Assembly (NCBI GenBank): GCA_049999725.1
Contig: JBNGIS010017660.1
Coordinates: forward strand, 1 to 26,782
DNA length: 26,782 nt
Reading direction: 5' to 3'
Source: Haplomitrium mnioides
Lineage: Eukaryota; Marchantiophyta; Haplomitriopsida; Calobryales
Part shown: one piece after another, positions 9,000 through 19,589 of the stretch
How the letters are laid out: each line of letters starts with the position of its first letter
Position numbering within the stretch: position 1 is the first letter of the stretch
Made by a program: the position numbers and the translations under genes
The notes under the pieces: model-generated
Told to the model about the DNA's origin: nothing
The model's input: only the letters and a program-made list of their open reading frames with translations
Databases searched by the model: none

Positions 9000-10110
9000 G
9001 ATGGGGTCCATAATGCCATCGATTTTCGGAAGGTGACAAGGTGCACAATTGCGCACATGATCCTTCCAAACCATGCCATCACGTCCCTCCAGTTTCAAAA
9101 CGCCCAAAGGCAATACCTCACGTACTCACAGAATCTGGCGCCTTGTAGTGACATCAAGTGTTGTGGGTGATGTCTGCTGTAAATAAACATAATCACCAGG
9201 ATGAAACCTCTGAATCCTAGTGTTTTTATCCACCTCCACGTATGGAAGCATATCGTAAAGAATCATGATGTTGAGCAATGGTAAGGTTGTCAAACACCAT
9301 AGGCATGACTCTCTCAAACATCTGCGGCTCTATCTAAACACACCTACACCCAAACATATGGATCATCCAGATCCATAACCATGGCAACATCACGTTGAAT
9401 AGAGGAGGGTAAATCAGGTTTCTTCCCATATAACAGAAAATAAGGTGAAAAAGATGCCAAGGATGTTTGCTTATTGAATCTGTAATCCATCGCAAGCAAC
9501 TGTAACTAGAGACCCCAATCCCCATAGTGACCAGCTTGCAAGCCATACTTGCGTAATGAACTCTTCACCGTCTGAACCACTCACTCAACCAACCCATCTG
9601 CCTCAAGATGATCTCTAGATGTAGTACGGTGATCAATGAGAGCTTGCTCACATAAAACTTCAAACTCACCTCGAAATTCCATACCTTGATCTGTCAACGC
9701 TTTAGCAAGTGCTCCAAAATGATTGAGAACTCAGTCCAAGAAAGTGACAGCCACTCCTCCATTGGTCTTGTCCGGCGAGGCTACCAACTCAATCCACTTG
9801 GAGAAATGCTCCACCATCACCAACAGATACCTATTGTGCCGCTGGGTCAAAAACAAAGGACCTGCAAAATCCAAACTCCAACGATATCCCAAACCCATGA
9901 TAGGTAGTATCTGCAACTGAGAAGTGGGGGCGTTAAACGATGCTCGAACCCGATCGCACACTACACACTTGGTGACCTATTGTTGCACATTAGTGTTCAA
10001 GCCCCTCCACCAATATTGTGTCTACAGTAAACTGTAGGTGTGCTTCACCCCAAAATGTCTTAACTCCTTGTAGGCATAGCGCACCAGTGCAAGACAATGC
10101 ATCGGGTTAG
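9000..10110 (-). pseudogene. Ty3/gypsy integrase
   Basis: The H2C2 zinc finger is visible at about 9955-10090 (H near RHFGVKH, then CVVC). The catalytic core begins with Y-R-W-S-L-D-F-A-G-P. The first Asp is at 9869-9871, the second in LTDQG at 9689-9691, and Glu in ADGLVE at 9584-9586. All three catalytic acids are kept, with 34 residues between the last two. A downstream module includes HPGDYVYLQ (about 9180-9220). Stops occur at 9731-9733 and just after the Glu, and there are frameshifts around 9300-9350. The chain leads into the PHD finger. Confidence 0.9.
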
Positions 10111-10429
10111 GCACAACACGTACCTTCTCATCTATCCAAACACTCAAAATCTAAGTCCCTTCCTATCGGAACCTCTTGGCTCCTTGCTAGACTCTATATC
10201 TCTCCTTGGCATCAAGTTGTCCACTCTAAAAACCTGGGTGTAGATACTCCAACACATGCCCATTGTTGTGAATATCCTGATCCAAGTTAGAATCCTCAAC
10301 TCTGTCCCTTATTGAGGTCTCAACAACAACTTTATCAGTAAGGTCAGCCACCAATCCACTCCAAGCTGGCATCCAAGAAAGAAAGGCAGATGTATGCCAA
10401 CCCAACACCATCTCCTCATCGGACTTCTC

Positions 10430-10860
10430 ATGCCAACATGCACCAATCTCATCATGTTGGCTTGTGGATGGATTCTAGCTCAATCCATCTACATCTAAGT
10501 TGGTCGTACCAGGCTTATGAACCACCTAGAAGTCGAACTCCTCCAACAACAATGCCCATCTCGTAAGCTTGCTTGTGAGTTTGACAGATTTCATCAACCA
10601 TTTGAGGGGTTGATGATCTATAACCAAAGTGAATAGAGTACCAAACAAATAATAATGAAAGTGTGCCACAACCCATACTGCTACAAAGACACTCTCCTTC
10701 ATAGGAACTATACTTAGCCTCAGCCAAATTATTCGATTTTCTCGGAAAGGCTACTAAAAACTCTTCTTTCTTCTCATCCTTTTACGTTAGCACCGTTCCC
10801 AACCCTACTCTATTCCAATCAATATGAAGCTGAAACGATCTCCCTGCAAGAGGTCTCCTC
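10430..10860 (-). pseudogene. Ty3/gypsy RNase H
   Basis: The frame shows HIDWN-x-VGLG (first catalytic Asp), then KYSSYEGECL (Glu), then, after a one-base frame change near 10684, LVIDHQPLKWL (Asp). It ends with HKPGTTNLDVDGLS, the usual RNase H end before integrase. Several TAG stops lie in it. The region 10110-10430 joins it to integrase and contains no recognised domain. Confidence 0.85.
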
Positions 10861-10922
10861 AAAATAAGTGCACAAGTCAATCTTACTTTCAACTCCTAGA
10901 AGGCTCTCTCCTAGTCTTCACC

Positions 10923-11640
10923 TTAAATCCATTCCTGATCCAACTTGGTGAGAATGGTTAAGGGTTTGGCAATTTGGCTGCAAACTTTCACATATCTCAT
11001 ATAGTAACCAGCCAATACCAAAAATCCATGGACTTTACTCATATCAATGAGTTGTGGAATCTCAACAATGGCACTCACCTTAGTTTGCTGCACATCCAAT
11101 CCTCGTGGATATATAGTGTGTCCTAAATACTCAATCTGGTCTTGTAAAAACTTGCACTTGCTTAGATGCAGCTTCAACCTGTGGTATATGATCCTGTCAA
11201 ACACCATCTGTAGATGCCTCTGATGCTCGTCTACATGTGCCAAATAAACCACAATATTGTCAATATAGCACTTGACAAAGTCCAAACCTGCAAGAACTCT
11301 GCTAGACTTGGTCTTCTGATTGATAAGATGATAATCACCACACATTCTCCTGTCGGTGTAGTTTCCATGCGCATCCTTCTTGACTGGCATCACTGTGGCA
11401 GATGTATATTCTCCAAATAACATCTCCACCAATCTAGCCTCCAACAAATCTTGTGTCCTAGTCTAAATCAACCCTCTCTCCACCACACTGTAAATGTATG
11501 GACGCAAAAAAATAGGTGCATCACTAGCCAACTCAATCCAGATGCCTAGTCCTCTCAAGGTCTCTAGATCCTTCATCCTAAAAGAAAAATAATATGAATA
11601 ACCATGCAAGAACTAAAGTACCTCTACACTCTGACCTCTT
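10923..11640 (-). pseudogene. Ty3/gypsy reverse transcriptase with internal deletion
   Basis: The N-terminal part includes the DAPIF-x-RPY motif (about 11500) and TDRRMCGDYHLINQKTK (about 11310-11360). The frame then jumps directly to the FVKCYID region. The segment carrying the first catalytic Asp (L-D-L...GYHQ) and the F-G-L-x-N-A-P block is absent, and the frame is kept. The catalytic YxDD box reads Y-I-D-N (11256-11267). The thumb part (YLGHTI...) and the connection to RNase H follow. Stops occur at 11613-11615, 11463-11465 and 10923. Most of the usual catalytic palm is lost, so it cannot be active. Confidence 0.9.
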
Positions 11641-11959
11641 GTCAACTGCAGTCCAACTAGTGGCACCCATTTTTCCATAAGAGTTAAGTGATCTTCTTGC
11701 TTCACATCTAGCTTTGCTCAAATCTGATTGGCTGAAATGTCATGTGGTGGAGTGAGACTTGAATTGTGATCCACTGAACTATCACTCCCTTGGGCTGAAA
11801 TTTGATCGTCAGAAAAATGACTTGCTGCAACTTCAAATGTGTGGATCAGCCCTAATATAGCCTCCTTGGTGCCTAATACTACGCCCCCAGCAATAGCCTT
11901 GATTGTCCCAGAAGGTTGCATGCTGACTACTAGTGAGTTGGTTATCTTAGAAGATCGCA

Positions 11960-12900
11960 TTCTGCACTGCTCAGTTATCCCCAAACTCACAATCCAAGTA
12001 AGACAATTCAAATCCATAGCTTGTCCCAACACATAGCGTCGCTCAATCTCGACAATGGATGCAACAACAGTGGTACCAATGGAGAACCCCATTGCTCTTT
12101 CTCTCTCATCGGCATTAGGTTCTACTAGCTTTTGCACGGTTGCATCCCAAATAAGACCTATCCAAAATGCATAAGATGCATGATGACTCACTTGTGTGGG
12201 CAATGCTCCACGAGGTTGGCCTACCACATTGACTAACGCCAATAGTAGGCAATCAGGATAAAGTACCCTCTGAACGTGACGTCCCACATCCAAAATATCA
12301 TCCACAATGGCACTTAGTAATCCTATAATCCTATCATAAGTTCTTTTCAACACCTTAGTAAGCAACAGGTTAGTTCACCACAATCGTGGCCGGTGTGCTC
12401 GTAATCCTGCTTGTGCGGCATCTAACAATATGGCAAACCCAATCCAAGAACGCACTTGATAAACACTCTCCATAATGCGTTGGCAACTATCTCCCAATAT
12501 AGGCACATTCTCCAAGATATACGCAAGAAGTGGTAGCTGATGAAGGTGGAGATGGCGTAGAATCCTTAGCATCTCCCAAAACAATTTTGAACGAAGGTCT
12601 TGCAACCCTTGGCCCAAACCAGCCCTCAATTGGCCCTAATATGGCCATCTTGCAATAAACAAATCAACAAACCCCACTCTAGCTAAGTGGTCTGCCCCCA
12701 ACAATAAAATATAGGCCGGCATTACATGCAGATAACCTTGCACTGCACTAACTGAAAGCAATCATGGAAATCGCTCAACCATCAGCGCCACATGCCTCAA
12801 GGAGATTCTGCGGGCAGTCTCACCCTTCTCCGCATAGAGTACAACAGCCAACCCTATACTTATGCCTCCAAACAACTCCAACAAACAAATACCATTAGTA
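11960..12900 (-). pseudogene. C5-cytosine DNA methyltransferase domain inside gypsy pol
   Basis: The canonical C5-methyltransferase motifs appear in order in the pol frame. Motif I is L-L-E-L-F-G-G-I-S-I-G-L (12852-12890). Motif IV reads A-R-W-P-Y-stop (12636-12650), followed by R-A-G-L-G-Q-G-L-x-D-x-R-S-x-L-F. Motif VI is I-L-E-N-V-P (12501-12518). A motif VIII-like block, AGLRAHRPRL, lies at about 12380-12410. Motif IX-like N-A-D-E-R-E-R-A-M-G-F lies at 12084-12119 and motif X-like LGQAMDLN at about 12005-12032. It would methylate cytosine using S-adenosylmethionine. The catalytic Cys of the P-C pair is Tyr, the next Gln is a stop, and another stop lies at 12375 after R-L-W. The domain sits between protease and reverse transcriptase in the same frame as both. 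Confidence 0.88.
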
Positions 12901-13250
12901 GGATACTGCCATGAAATCGACATAGTATCTAATAGTGAAAGATCTACAAATCCAAGTGTGACAAAACCATCCAGTGTAGGACTTGGCGCAAATGCATCCC
13001 GCCAAGCATTCTCAACCAACCTAGACACATGTACATGCCATAACCTCTCCTTACTTCCACTCATAGGGATCATCTCACCTGAGGACAATGATGCTGGCCT
13101 CATAGCCTCTAGAGACACCTCATCCATGGATGGAATGTGGATTGCATCTGCATTCCCCTCCAGCAAGTCAAAGTAGTCAGTGATAACCACAAAACCTTGA
13201 CAACACAATAGGCTTAGATAATGGACCCCCAACTGGTCCACTGAATCAGA

Positions 13251-13625
13251 CTAAGAGAACACTGACTTGTCCCAAAAATCAATAGTGATCCATATAGGAT
13301 ATAACACCGTACACCCCACCAAAACATCATAAGAATCAGCCTTGGTAAGTATGGCCCGAGCACTCACATATGATCTATCTATATGATGATCAACTTGCAC
13401 TCTAAGCTTGATCTCTTTACGTGTGATGTGTTGCATGGGTAGAGGTCTTCCAAATGAAGTTTGGATTAGAAAAAGGCAAATCTCTACATCTCTAGGCCTC
13501 AAACCCAACCATTGTACAACTAACTTGCCTAACATCAATGGTTGTGCACTTGTATCCAACAATACTCTAGCTAGCCTGTACACGACATTTGAAGGACCAA
13601 CAAGCCAGAAGATACCACTCTAATT
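13251..13625 (-). pseudogene. Ty3/gypsy aspartic protease
   Basis: A-R-V-L-L-D-T-S-A-Q-P (13545-13575) is the retropepsin active site. The catalytic Asp is kept, but the family Gly after D-[ST] is Ser. Further on come S-Y-D-V-L-V-G and L-Y-P (about 13310-13350), the second conserved block before the methyltransferase. A TAG stop at 13251 separates it from the downstream frame, which continues in phase. Such proteases cut the gag-pol polyprotein as dimers. Confidence 0.75.
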
Positions 13626-14400
13626 GTTGATAGACACCACACTAGGTCTGAATCTTGTCCTCTCAAATGTTGGTCGGGCTGATAACTTCATCAGTCGTGC
13701 CACAACAACATGCCATGTCTCACCTCCAGACGTAGAGGCACTTGTGCCAGCTACTCTAATCATAGATCTCACTTCCATAGCCTTGAGTCTCCTCACATAA
13801 TGTGGCTGCTAACATGAACACTTCAGTTAGTGTGACTCCTCCAGTCAACACATCTCTAGCTAAAAATAGTAGTTTCTCGACCACTAATTTTGCTATCTCT
13901 ATAGCCAAAGACACACTCCTCTCCATCTTGACTGATCTCTCCATCTCTCTGGAAGCCTTAGTTGGATGCATAGATGTAGTCTTCACCAAGTCTATCAACT
14001 CAAATGATTGTGGAAGTCTACCCTATCAGTGAGCATCCCACTTCTTAGGATCTAACTCCACTGCTGCTCTTTGAGGCTCAATAGCCTTGCATGTTGTTGG
14101 TCACTATTGTAGACACATCAACGTGAGCTATCCCACACATGAATCCCATACCAGCTAAATCTCCATCAATTGCATATGAAGTAGAGGCTTAACCTTCAGA
14201 GCTCGGCCTCGCCTATGCTGTAGTCATAGCAGCTAACTGTTGCTCCAACTGTGCAATCCTAGCATCCTTAGGATCCACAATAGCTGCTGGATTACCCACC
14301 CCAGCTCTCTCAACTGGTGATGCTCCTCTGCCACAACCACCTCGCCTATCTCTGCCTTGCTCACCTGTGGAAGCTCCACCTCGCACAGCTCCAAGTGAAG
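13626..14400 (-). pseudogene. Gag-protease spacer, no recognised domain
   Basis: Short minus-strand frames include a Glu/Lys-rich stretch (about 13880-13990) and an Ala/Gln-rich one (about 14220-14290, with ARIAQLEQQ). This fits the variable region between the zinc knuckle and the protease. Several frameshifts and stops are present. Confidence 0.5.
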
Positions 14401-14406
14401 CGAAAA

Positions 14407-15461
14407 ATATTTGTCCCTGGTATGACCCATAACCTCACAATGGTCAAATTGTTGTTGGCCAACTCCATCTACATCTCCATAACGGATAGCTAGTGGCTTC
14501 TTTGCCTTTAGACATAACCTCTACAAATGATCTCCACCATAGGTCCAACAATCTAATTGCTAACCTGGATAAGATGGCAAAGACAATTGTCCTCCAGCCT
14601 TCTAGCCCTTCCATGGTGCAGATTATGATATAGACGTGGCTGGAGACACAAACTTTGGCGCTTCCTTCTGAAAACATGCAGTGACTACTCTCTCATTTGA
14701 CCAGGCTAAGCTCTATACGATATGATAATGTAAACACAATAGCAAGAGTGGGATCACAGTCCCTGAGAAAAGTGGCATCTCTCTCTTTCCTCCCCAAATC
14801 TCTATCAAGGATAGAATACAAAAATCAAATCTCTGTCAAGGATAGAATACAAAAATTGAACAGCTTGCGTCTCTATCACTCCTTTCGTTACATTGATGAG
14901 CCTTCTCATCTTGGTGTAAGCTTTCTTCAAGCTCTCCCTAGTCTTGCGCTGGAACTCCTAAAGACTCTTTAGCTTATCTGCCTTCACGCCATGGTAATTT
15001 TGCCTAAGAAGATCAAAAAACTCAACCACATGGTTAAACAAAGGAACCTCTCCACTCTTTGCTACACTAACTGGAACAGGTGTACTAAAAACTTCTCTTA
15101 CCCCTAAAGCACCAATGTTATGGCTAGTGCCACTAAAGAATGTTGTATGGGTCCTAGGGCAAAGGGCATTGGCCCTTCTACAATAGGTGATGGAGATATA
15201 ATTAAGTAACCAATATTGTCTCCACTCCTCAATCTCAGTCAAATGAGCCCACTTGATTTCATGGTAATCATCCATAGGTGGCCCTTCCAAATGCTGAAAC
15301 AAACCTTTCCATGCCATGAAAGGTATAAAGAGAGAAAAGTTTCTCAATGTTTGTAGATCACACTAAGTATCAAACTCTTGGATGAAATCATCTAGATCAA
15401 TGGTGCCTACTGCACCAGAGAACCTCCTCAGCCTTTTTGTAGCCCCATACACTTCATCCAT
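14407..15461 (-). pseudogene. Ty3/gypsy gag with zinc knuckle remnant
   Basis: An ATG at 15461 opens a frame with the hydrophobic, Trp-rich pattern of Ty3/gypsy gag: SGAVGTIDLDDF, then FMAWKGLFQHLEG, and Y-H-G-V-K-A-D-K-L. A stop (about 15360) and later frameshifts break it. The frame may extend further upstream, where similar acidic sequence lies across two stops. At 14407-14448 the order F-x2-C-x4-H-x4-Y is a CCHC zinc knuckle in which the first Cys is Phe and the last is Tyr. Gag would form the particle and the knuckle would bind RNA. Confidence 0.75.
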
Positions 15462-16440
15462 ATCCCAAGAAAACGAGGAATATACCTAAGTGCTAGAAAG
15501 AGCCTCTTGCTCTTCATCTGATGTATGGTCACTTACCAACTATTGAGTCGCTCCTACTGCAGGCTGAAATTGGATGCCACTATGAGTGATGTCGTACCGC
15601 AACCTTCCACTCTATGGCTTTGTGTTGACCTCTGCTCAGCTGAACTCACTCACAGCTCACATGTTATGCTATTTCCACTCAGCCACTTGCCCACAAGTCA
15701 GTTGAAATACGCAAATCAGCACAAGTGACCGTTTCTTCTCCTCTAGACAACATACACCTTGCAATCCTAGTTGATTGGTCTTCTTCTCAACCTATGAATA
15801 AAATTTGACAACTCAAAATAGAATTTTGTTGCTCACCTCCATAGGATTGCAAACCGATCTTTGGTTTTTTGCAAACAAGTCTTAGGATTTTCTTGCTTTA
15901 CTACAGCGAAAATCTAAGCTTTCAGATAGCAGTTGCCCTGGGAGCATGCTGGTGGATTCCTGTCACCTTTGCACCACTCAATAGAGGGTCTAATACCTTC
16001 TCGAAGAAATTCCAAATTGTGTGTTGATCTTTCAATATCAGAACCAATGCACCTTTGCTCACAAGGAATCTACGCTTCTCTAAGAACTGCAATACCTCAG
16101 CTCCCCTCTTGGCTCATACAAATGAAGTGAAATGACATCAAAAGATAACCTTTCGATGAGAGTACATTGCCTTGTATACTAAGGCACAAAAAGACAAAAA
16201 ACTCAAAAATATCTAAAAATAGAAAATTATATAGAATGGTGTGACATATTTCAAGTCAAAGACAAGTACTTATTGTGAATCTTATTCAAATTTTCTTATA
16301 TTTAATTTAGCTAAAGTTTATTTTTAATCCTTTTTTTTATTTTCACCTCTACTCATCCAAACATTTGTTGAAATTGATTTGAATATTTTTAGCATTTGAT
16401 GCTATCTTTTGAAATTTGAAACATCAAGACATGTTTTACT
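15462..16440 (-). other. Leader/LTR-like region of gypsy element, boundary unknown
   Basis: This is the stretch to the right of gag, where the 5' leader and LTR should lie. Only short ORFs are present. It becomes AT-rich from about 16140. I found no match to the putative 3' LTR at 8080-8660, no primer-binding site and no target-site duplication, so either the LTR is heavily diverged or it has been deleted. Confidence 0.35.
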
Positions 16441-17310
16441 AAACTACTTTTATCTCTTTGTGTTTTGTGATGATGTAGTCAAACATAATCACTAATTATT
16501 TCTTCATGGTGATCAACAAATGAAAGAAAGAACAAAACTTGCAAACCATCGAAGAAAACATTATGTTGATGGTCAAAAGTACTTAGGAATTGTGAAAGAT
16601 GGAATGGATCAAAAGAAAACAGCCATTGCATACTAGAATTTGTTACCAAAAAAAGTTGACGTAGAGAAAGTGGTCTTTGCAATAAGGGATATTATAGGTG
16701 AGAACTGCTACAAGTTGTTTATAGATTCTGATATTCTATGGTGAAATGACTTTTTTCTTGCCTAACAAGAGAATGTGGCTTACATTCTTGAAAGAAAAAG
16801 ATGAAGACTCGAAGCAAAATTCACCTTTCTACCTTCACAATCAGCAAGTACTTGTAGCAATTCTCAAAAAGTTCATCTAGGCTCTTAGTTTGATGCTCAA
16901 CAGACACAAGAAGATGTTTCAACAAAACATATACTTTCTACACGTCGAACAATTTATGATGGAGCACATCGGCCGCAAGAAGAGACTATTTCACATTACA
17001 CCACATACGAACACAAGTTTAGCAACCTATATGAGGTGAAAGCCAAAATATTTATTTGTGTTGTTGCATCACTCAATCCAAAAGGCACACCATTTTGGAT
17101 TGCTAAAGTCCTCAAAGTTTTGTCATTTGATTAGGATGAACCTCCCAACCCAAAATGAGCATGTGTTTAGTGGTTTTCTTGTGAGGCTAAAGATGCACTT
17201 TTAAGACAATACTTTCCAAAAAATAGCAGCAAGAAATGGGAAACGCAAATCCAAGTTACATATTGATGTACTTGATGTAACACAAATCACAATTTTTGTT
17301 TTTTGATTTT
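16440..17310 (+). pseudogene. Transposase-like gene, 3' part
   Basis: A frame from 16505 to 16744 reads H-G-D-Q-Q-M-K-E-R, then N-H-R-R-K, a Q-K-Y-L, and D-G-M-D-Q, with one stop after TAIAY. The KYL-x-x-x-x-DGMDQ block follows the IPK-SRF block in the transposase-like family seen at 7210-7860, which is missing its continuation there. At about 17040-17270, ASLNPKGTPFWIAKVLKV and a Trp-rich tail fit the family's C-terminus. Multiple stops and frameshifts are present. It lies on the same strand as the left part and about 8.4 kb from it, with the gypsy element between. Confidence 0.65.
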
Positions 17311-17578
17311 CTTCTCACTCAAAAAAACCAGTTGAGAAAACCCACTCTAACTACAATTAAATCAATTCTATTTGAGTACAAAAGACAAAAAAGCAATCAA
17401 TCATGATGTGTTTGAAAGATATTCAACCAATGTTATTAACACTTAGAAAGAACATTTGGATTAAAGAGTTGAGGATTTCCAATATATTTGTATTGAGTAC
17501 TTACACTTTGTAGGCTTTGTAGAATTTGTTGTATATAGATGATTGTAGCCACACTTCAACTCATTTCTTATATTCAAT
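17311..17578. other. No recognisable gene
   Basis: AT-rich junction between the transposase-like remnant and the plus-strand integrase remnant. Neither edge is sharp by eye. Confidence 0.4.
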
Positions 17579-18949
17579 GTGCACTCAACATCAAAGTCAC
17601 ATGAGGAAAAATCGGTGAAGCTACTAACTTCACAAGACAAGCTAACCAATGCAAATGGGGAGGGTGATGTCCTTTCAGATGAAGATTTGTTTCACATCAA
17701 AGCGAGAAAGGTTACTCAATATGCCAGTATTATCCAATTCTTAATTTCAGCTCACTTGCCAAAAGGTAGTAGCAAGGAGGCAAAGGTAGTCTTTTTACCG
17801 AAGGTGAGGCCTTATATGGTGATAAAAGAAGTGTTGCATAAGCAAGAAATAGATGGAACAATTAGGAGGTTCTTGGAGAAGGATAAAACCACCATGGTTG
17901 CAAGGGTCTTACATGGAGAAGAGGTGAGGGACCACTTTGCAGTAGAGACTACGATTTATAAGGTTTTGAGTATTGGAAATTAGTGGCCTAACTTGTATAG
18001 AGATGTTCATTTTTTTGTGTAGAAATGCGACTCCTGCTAAAGAGCTAGAAACCAACAACATTCTGACACCACACATTGGTTATTATTATACTATTGGCAC
18101 CCTTTGAGAAGTAGGGTATAAACTTCATTGGACTGGTTGCACTCTTAACCCATCATGGAAACCGGTATAGCCTCTTGGCTATAAATTATGCTACAAAGTG
18201 GGTAGAGGCAAAGACTACACAAAAAGATGATGCCAAGATGGTTGTAGCCTTCTTATATGAACAAATGTTTACACTTTTGAGGCACCATTGGAACTGGTCA
18301 GTGATAAAGCTACTCACTTCATCAACTATATAGTGCAGGATTTAACCCAATGGTACTTAGTGAAGCTCTGTTGGACAACAACTTATTTTCCAAAGGCCAA
18401 TAGGTTTATAGAGAGGGCAAATAAGATAATCAAGAAGATTCTCAACAAGTTAGTATTAGCTCAAAAGGTAGATTGGGATCTAAAGCTAGTGACAACCACC
18501 CTTGCATGCAAGCTGACCTACAAGGCTATGGCATGCAATTGCTCCTACTTCTTGGTTTTTTGGTAGCACGCCCTACTGCTTATGAAATTAGAGATGCCAA
18601 CAGTGAGAGTGTTAGATGAAGGAAGGTTGGGGAAAGACCAAAGTAGAACAGAAAGAGTACATTAGTTGGAGGCCTTGGACGAGACTCGAATACAATCCAA
18701 GAACTGTTGGAGCACCAGTAAGAGTTGTGAAAGAAGCAATATATTAAAAATTTCAAACCAATAAATATGTAAGATAGGTGTCTAGTATTGTTGTATGATG
18801 CAAAATTTGTGAATTTCGTAAGAAAATTACACACCAAGTGGATGGGTCCTTTTGTGCTCACCAAAATACACCAAAATGAGTTAGTAGAGCTAAAGATTTT
18901 GGAAGGGGAAAGGATCACAAATCAAGTGCATTATGATTGGTTGAAGTGA
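17579..18949 (+). pseudogene. Ty3/gypsy integrase remnant (Tat-like lineage)
   Basis: The N-terminal part (17650-17983) includes VFLPKVRPYMVIKEVLHKQ and the H2C2 finger: LHGEEVRDHFAVETT, then CDSC after a stop (about 18030). The core has G-I-N-F-I-G at 18115-18132, where the first catalytic Asp is Asn, then Y-A-T-K-W-V-E-A-K. After a frameshift it continues with ELVSDKATHF (second Asp, about 18298) and FIERANKII (Glu kept, about 18400). The end is a GPY/F module, KLHTKWMGPFVLTK, with the stop at 18947-18949. No chromodomain follows. A TAG precedes G-I-N. The gag-protease at 101-1177 resembles the same lineage but cannot be the same copy. Confidence 0.85.
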
Positions 18950-19589
18950 TAAGAGGGAACTGGCAGCGACTCACTAGTCTAGGGTACTCAAGAGTAAACA
19001 TGCAGCAACTAGCAAATTAGCCATATAGATTGTGAATAACTAGGTCAGTCAGACGGATGGTCACGATGACACTTTAAAGTTAAAAAGAGAATCATATTAG
19101 CCTTGCTTGAAAGCACTTCTCACAAATTCTTCAAAACAATTGGTGTGTAGCCATACAAATTCTCTATTTTTTATTGTAGACTTCTAAATAACACTAAGTT
19201 ACCAAGAACATGCAATCGGGTAGAGATGGTCACCCGAGCATTTCATCGGCAGGTGTAGTGAGATGCATGGGCAAAATAAGGTAAAATTGAAGGTCAAACT
19301 CTTCTCCAAATCAATTGTTAGAGGTCTCATTAGAAGTTGTTGTCAAAGCACCTCCAAAATGACAAATTTTGTGGACAAATACTGAGAAATGAGGAAGTAC
19401 TTATGAGATTAGTAGAGGCAGTTTAGTGAGGAAGTAGAATAGGGGCCAATGCAAATCAGGTCCACTGTGTCTTTAATTCCAAATTATTTAAGACATAACA
19501 TAGCTTGTTGGAAAGAAGATCTCAAGATGCTTCTACTGCAATTCAAGTCAAAGAAAACAGTGGAGGAACGCACCATACTCTTGAAGGTG
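18950..19589 (+). other. 3' untranslated/LTR-like region of the gypsy remnant
   Basis: No coding domain. A run of short ORFs leads into the TTTGGGT minisatellite. This position corresponds to the 3' untranslated region and LTR of the integrase remnant. No LTR edge was found. Confidence 0.35.

Larger units (their letters stand above)
8660..15461 (-). mobile_element. Ty3/gypsy element with DNA methyltransferase and PHD finger (internal region)
   Basis: Read from right to left, the internal region encodes gag (15461 to about 14400), protease (13583-13251), C5-cytosine methyltransferase (about 12900-11960), reverse transcriptase (about 11640-10923), RNase H (about 10860-10430), integrase (about 10110-9000) and PHD finger (8975-8832). 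PR-RT-RH-IN is the Ty3/gypsy order. From 13583 to about 10684 the parts share one frame, interrupted only by stop codons, with a single-base shift in RNase H. It appears inserted into the transposase-like gene whose halves lie at 6197-8079 and 16440-17310. It is non-functional. Confidence 0.85.

Noticed and set aside
15525-16130. Two ORFs 408 bp apart with similar starts (LCVDL) suggesting a duplication or LTR pair
   Set aside because: Similarity beyond a few residues is weak by eye and could be chance. Not enough to call an LTR.
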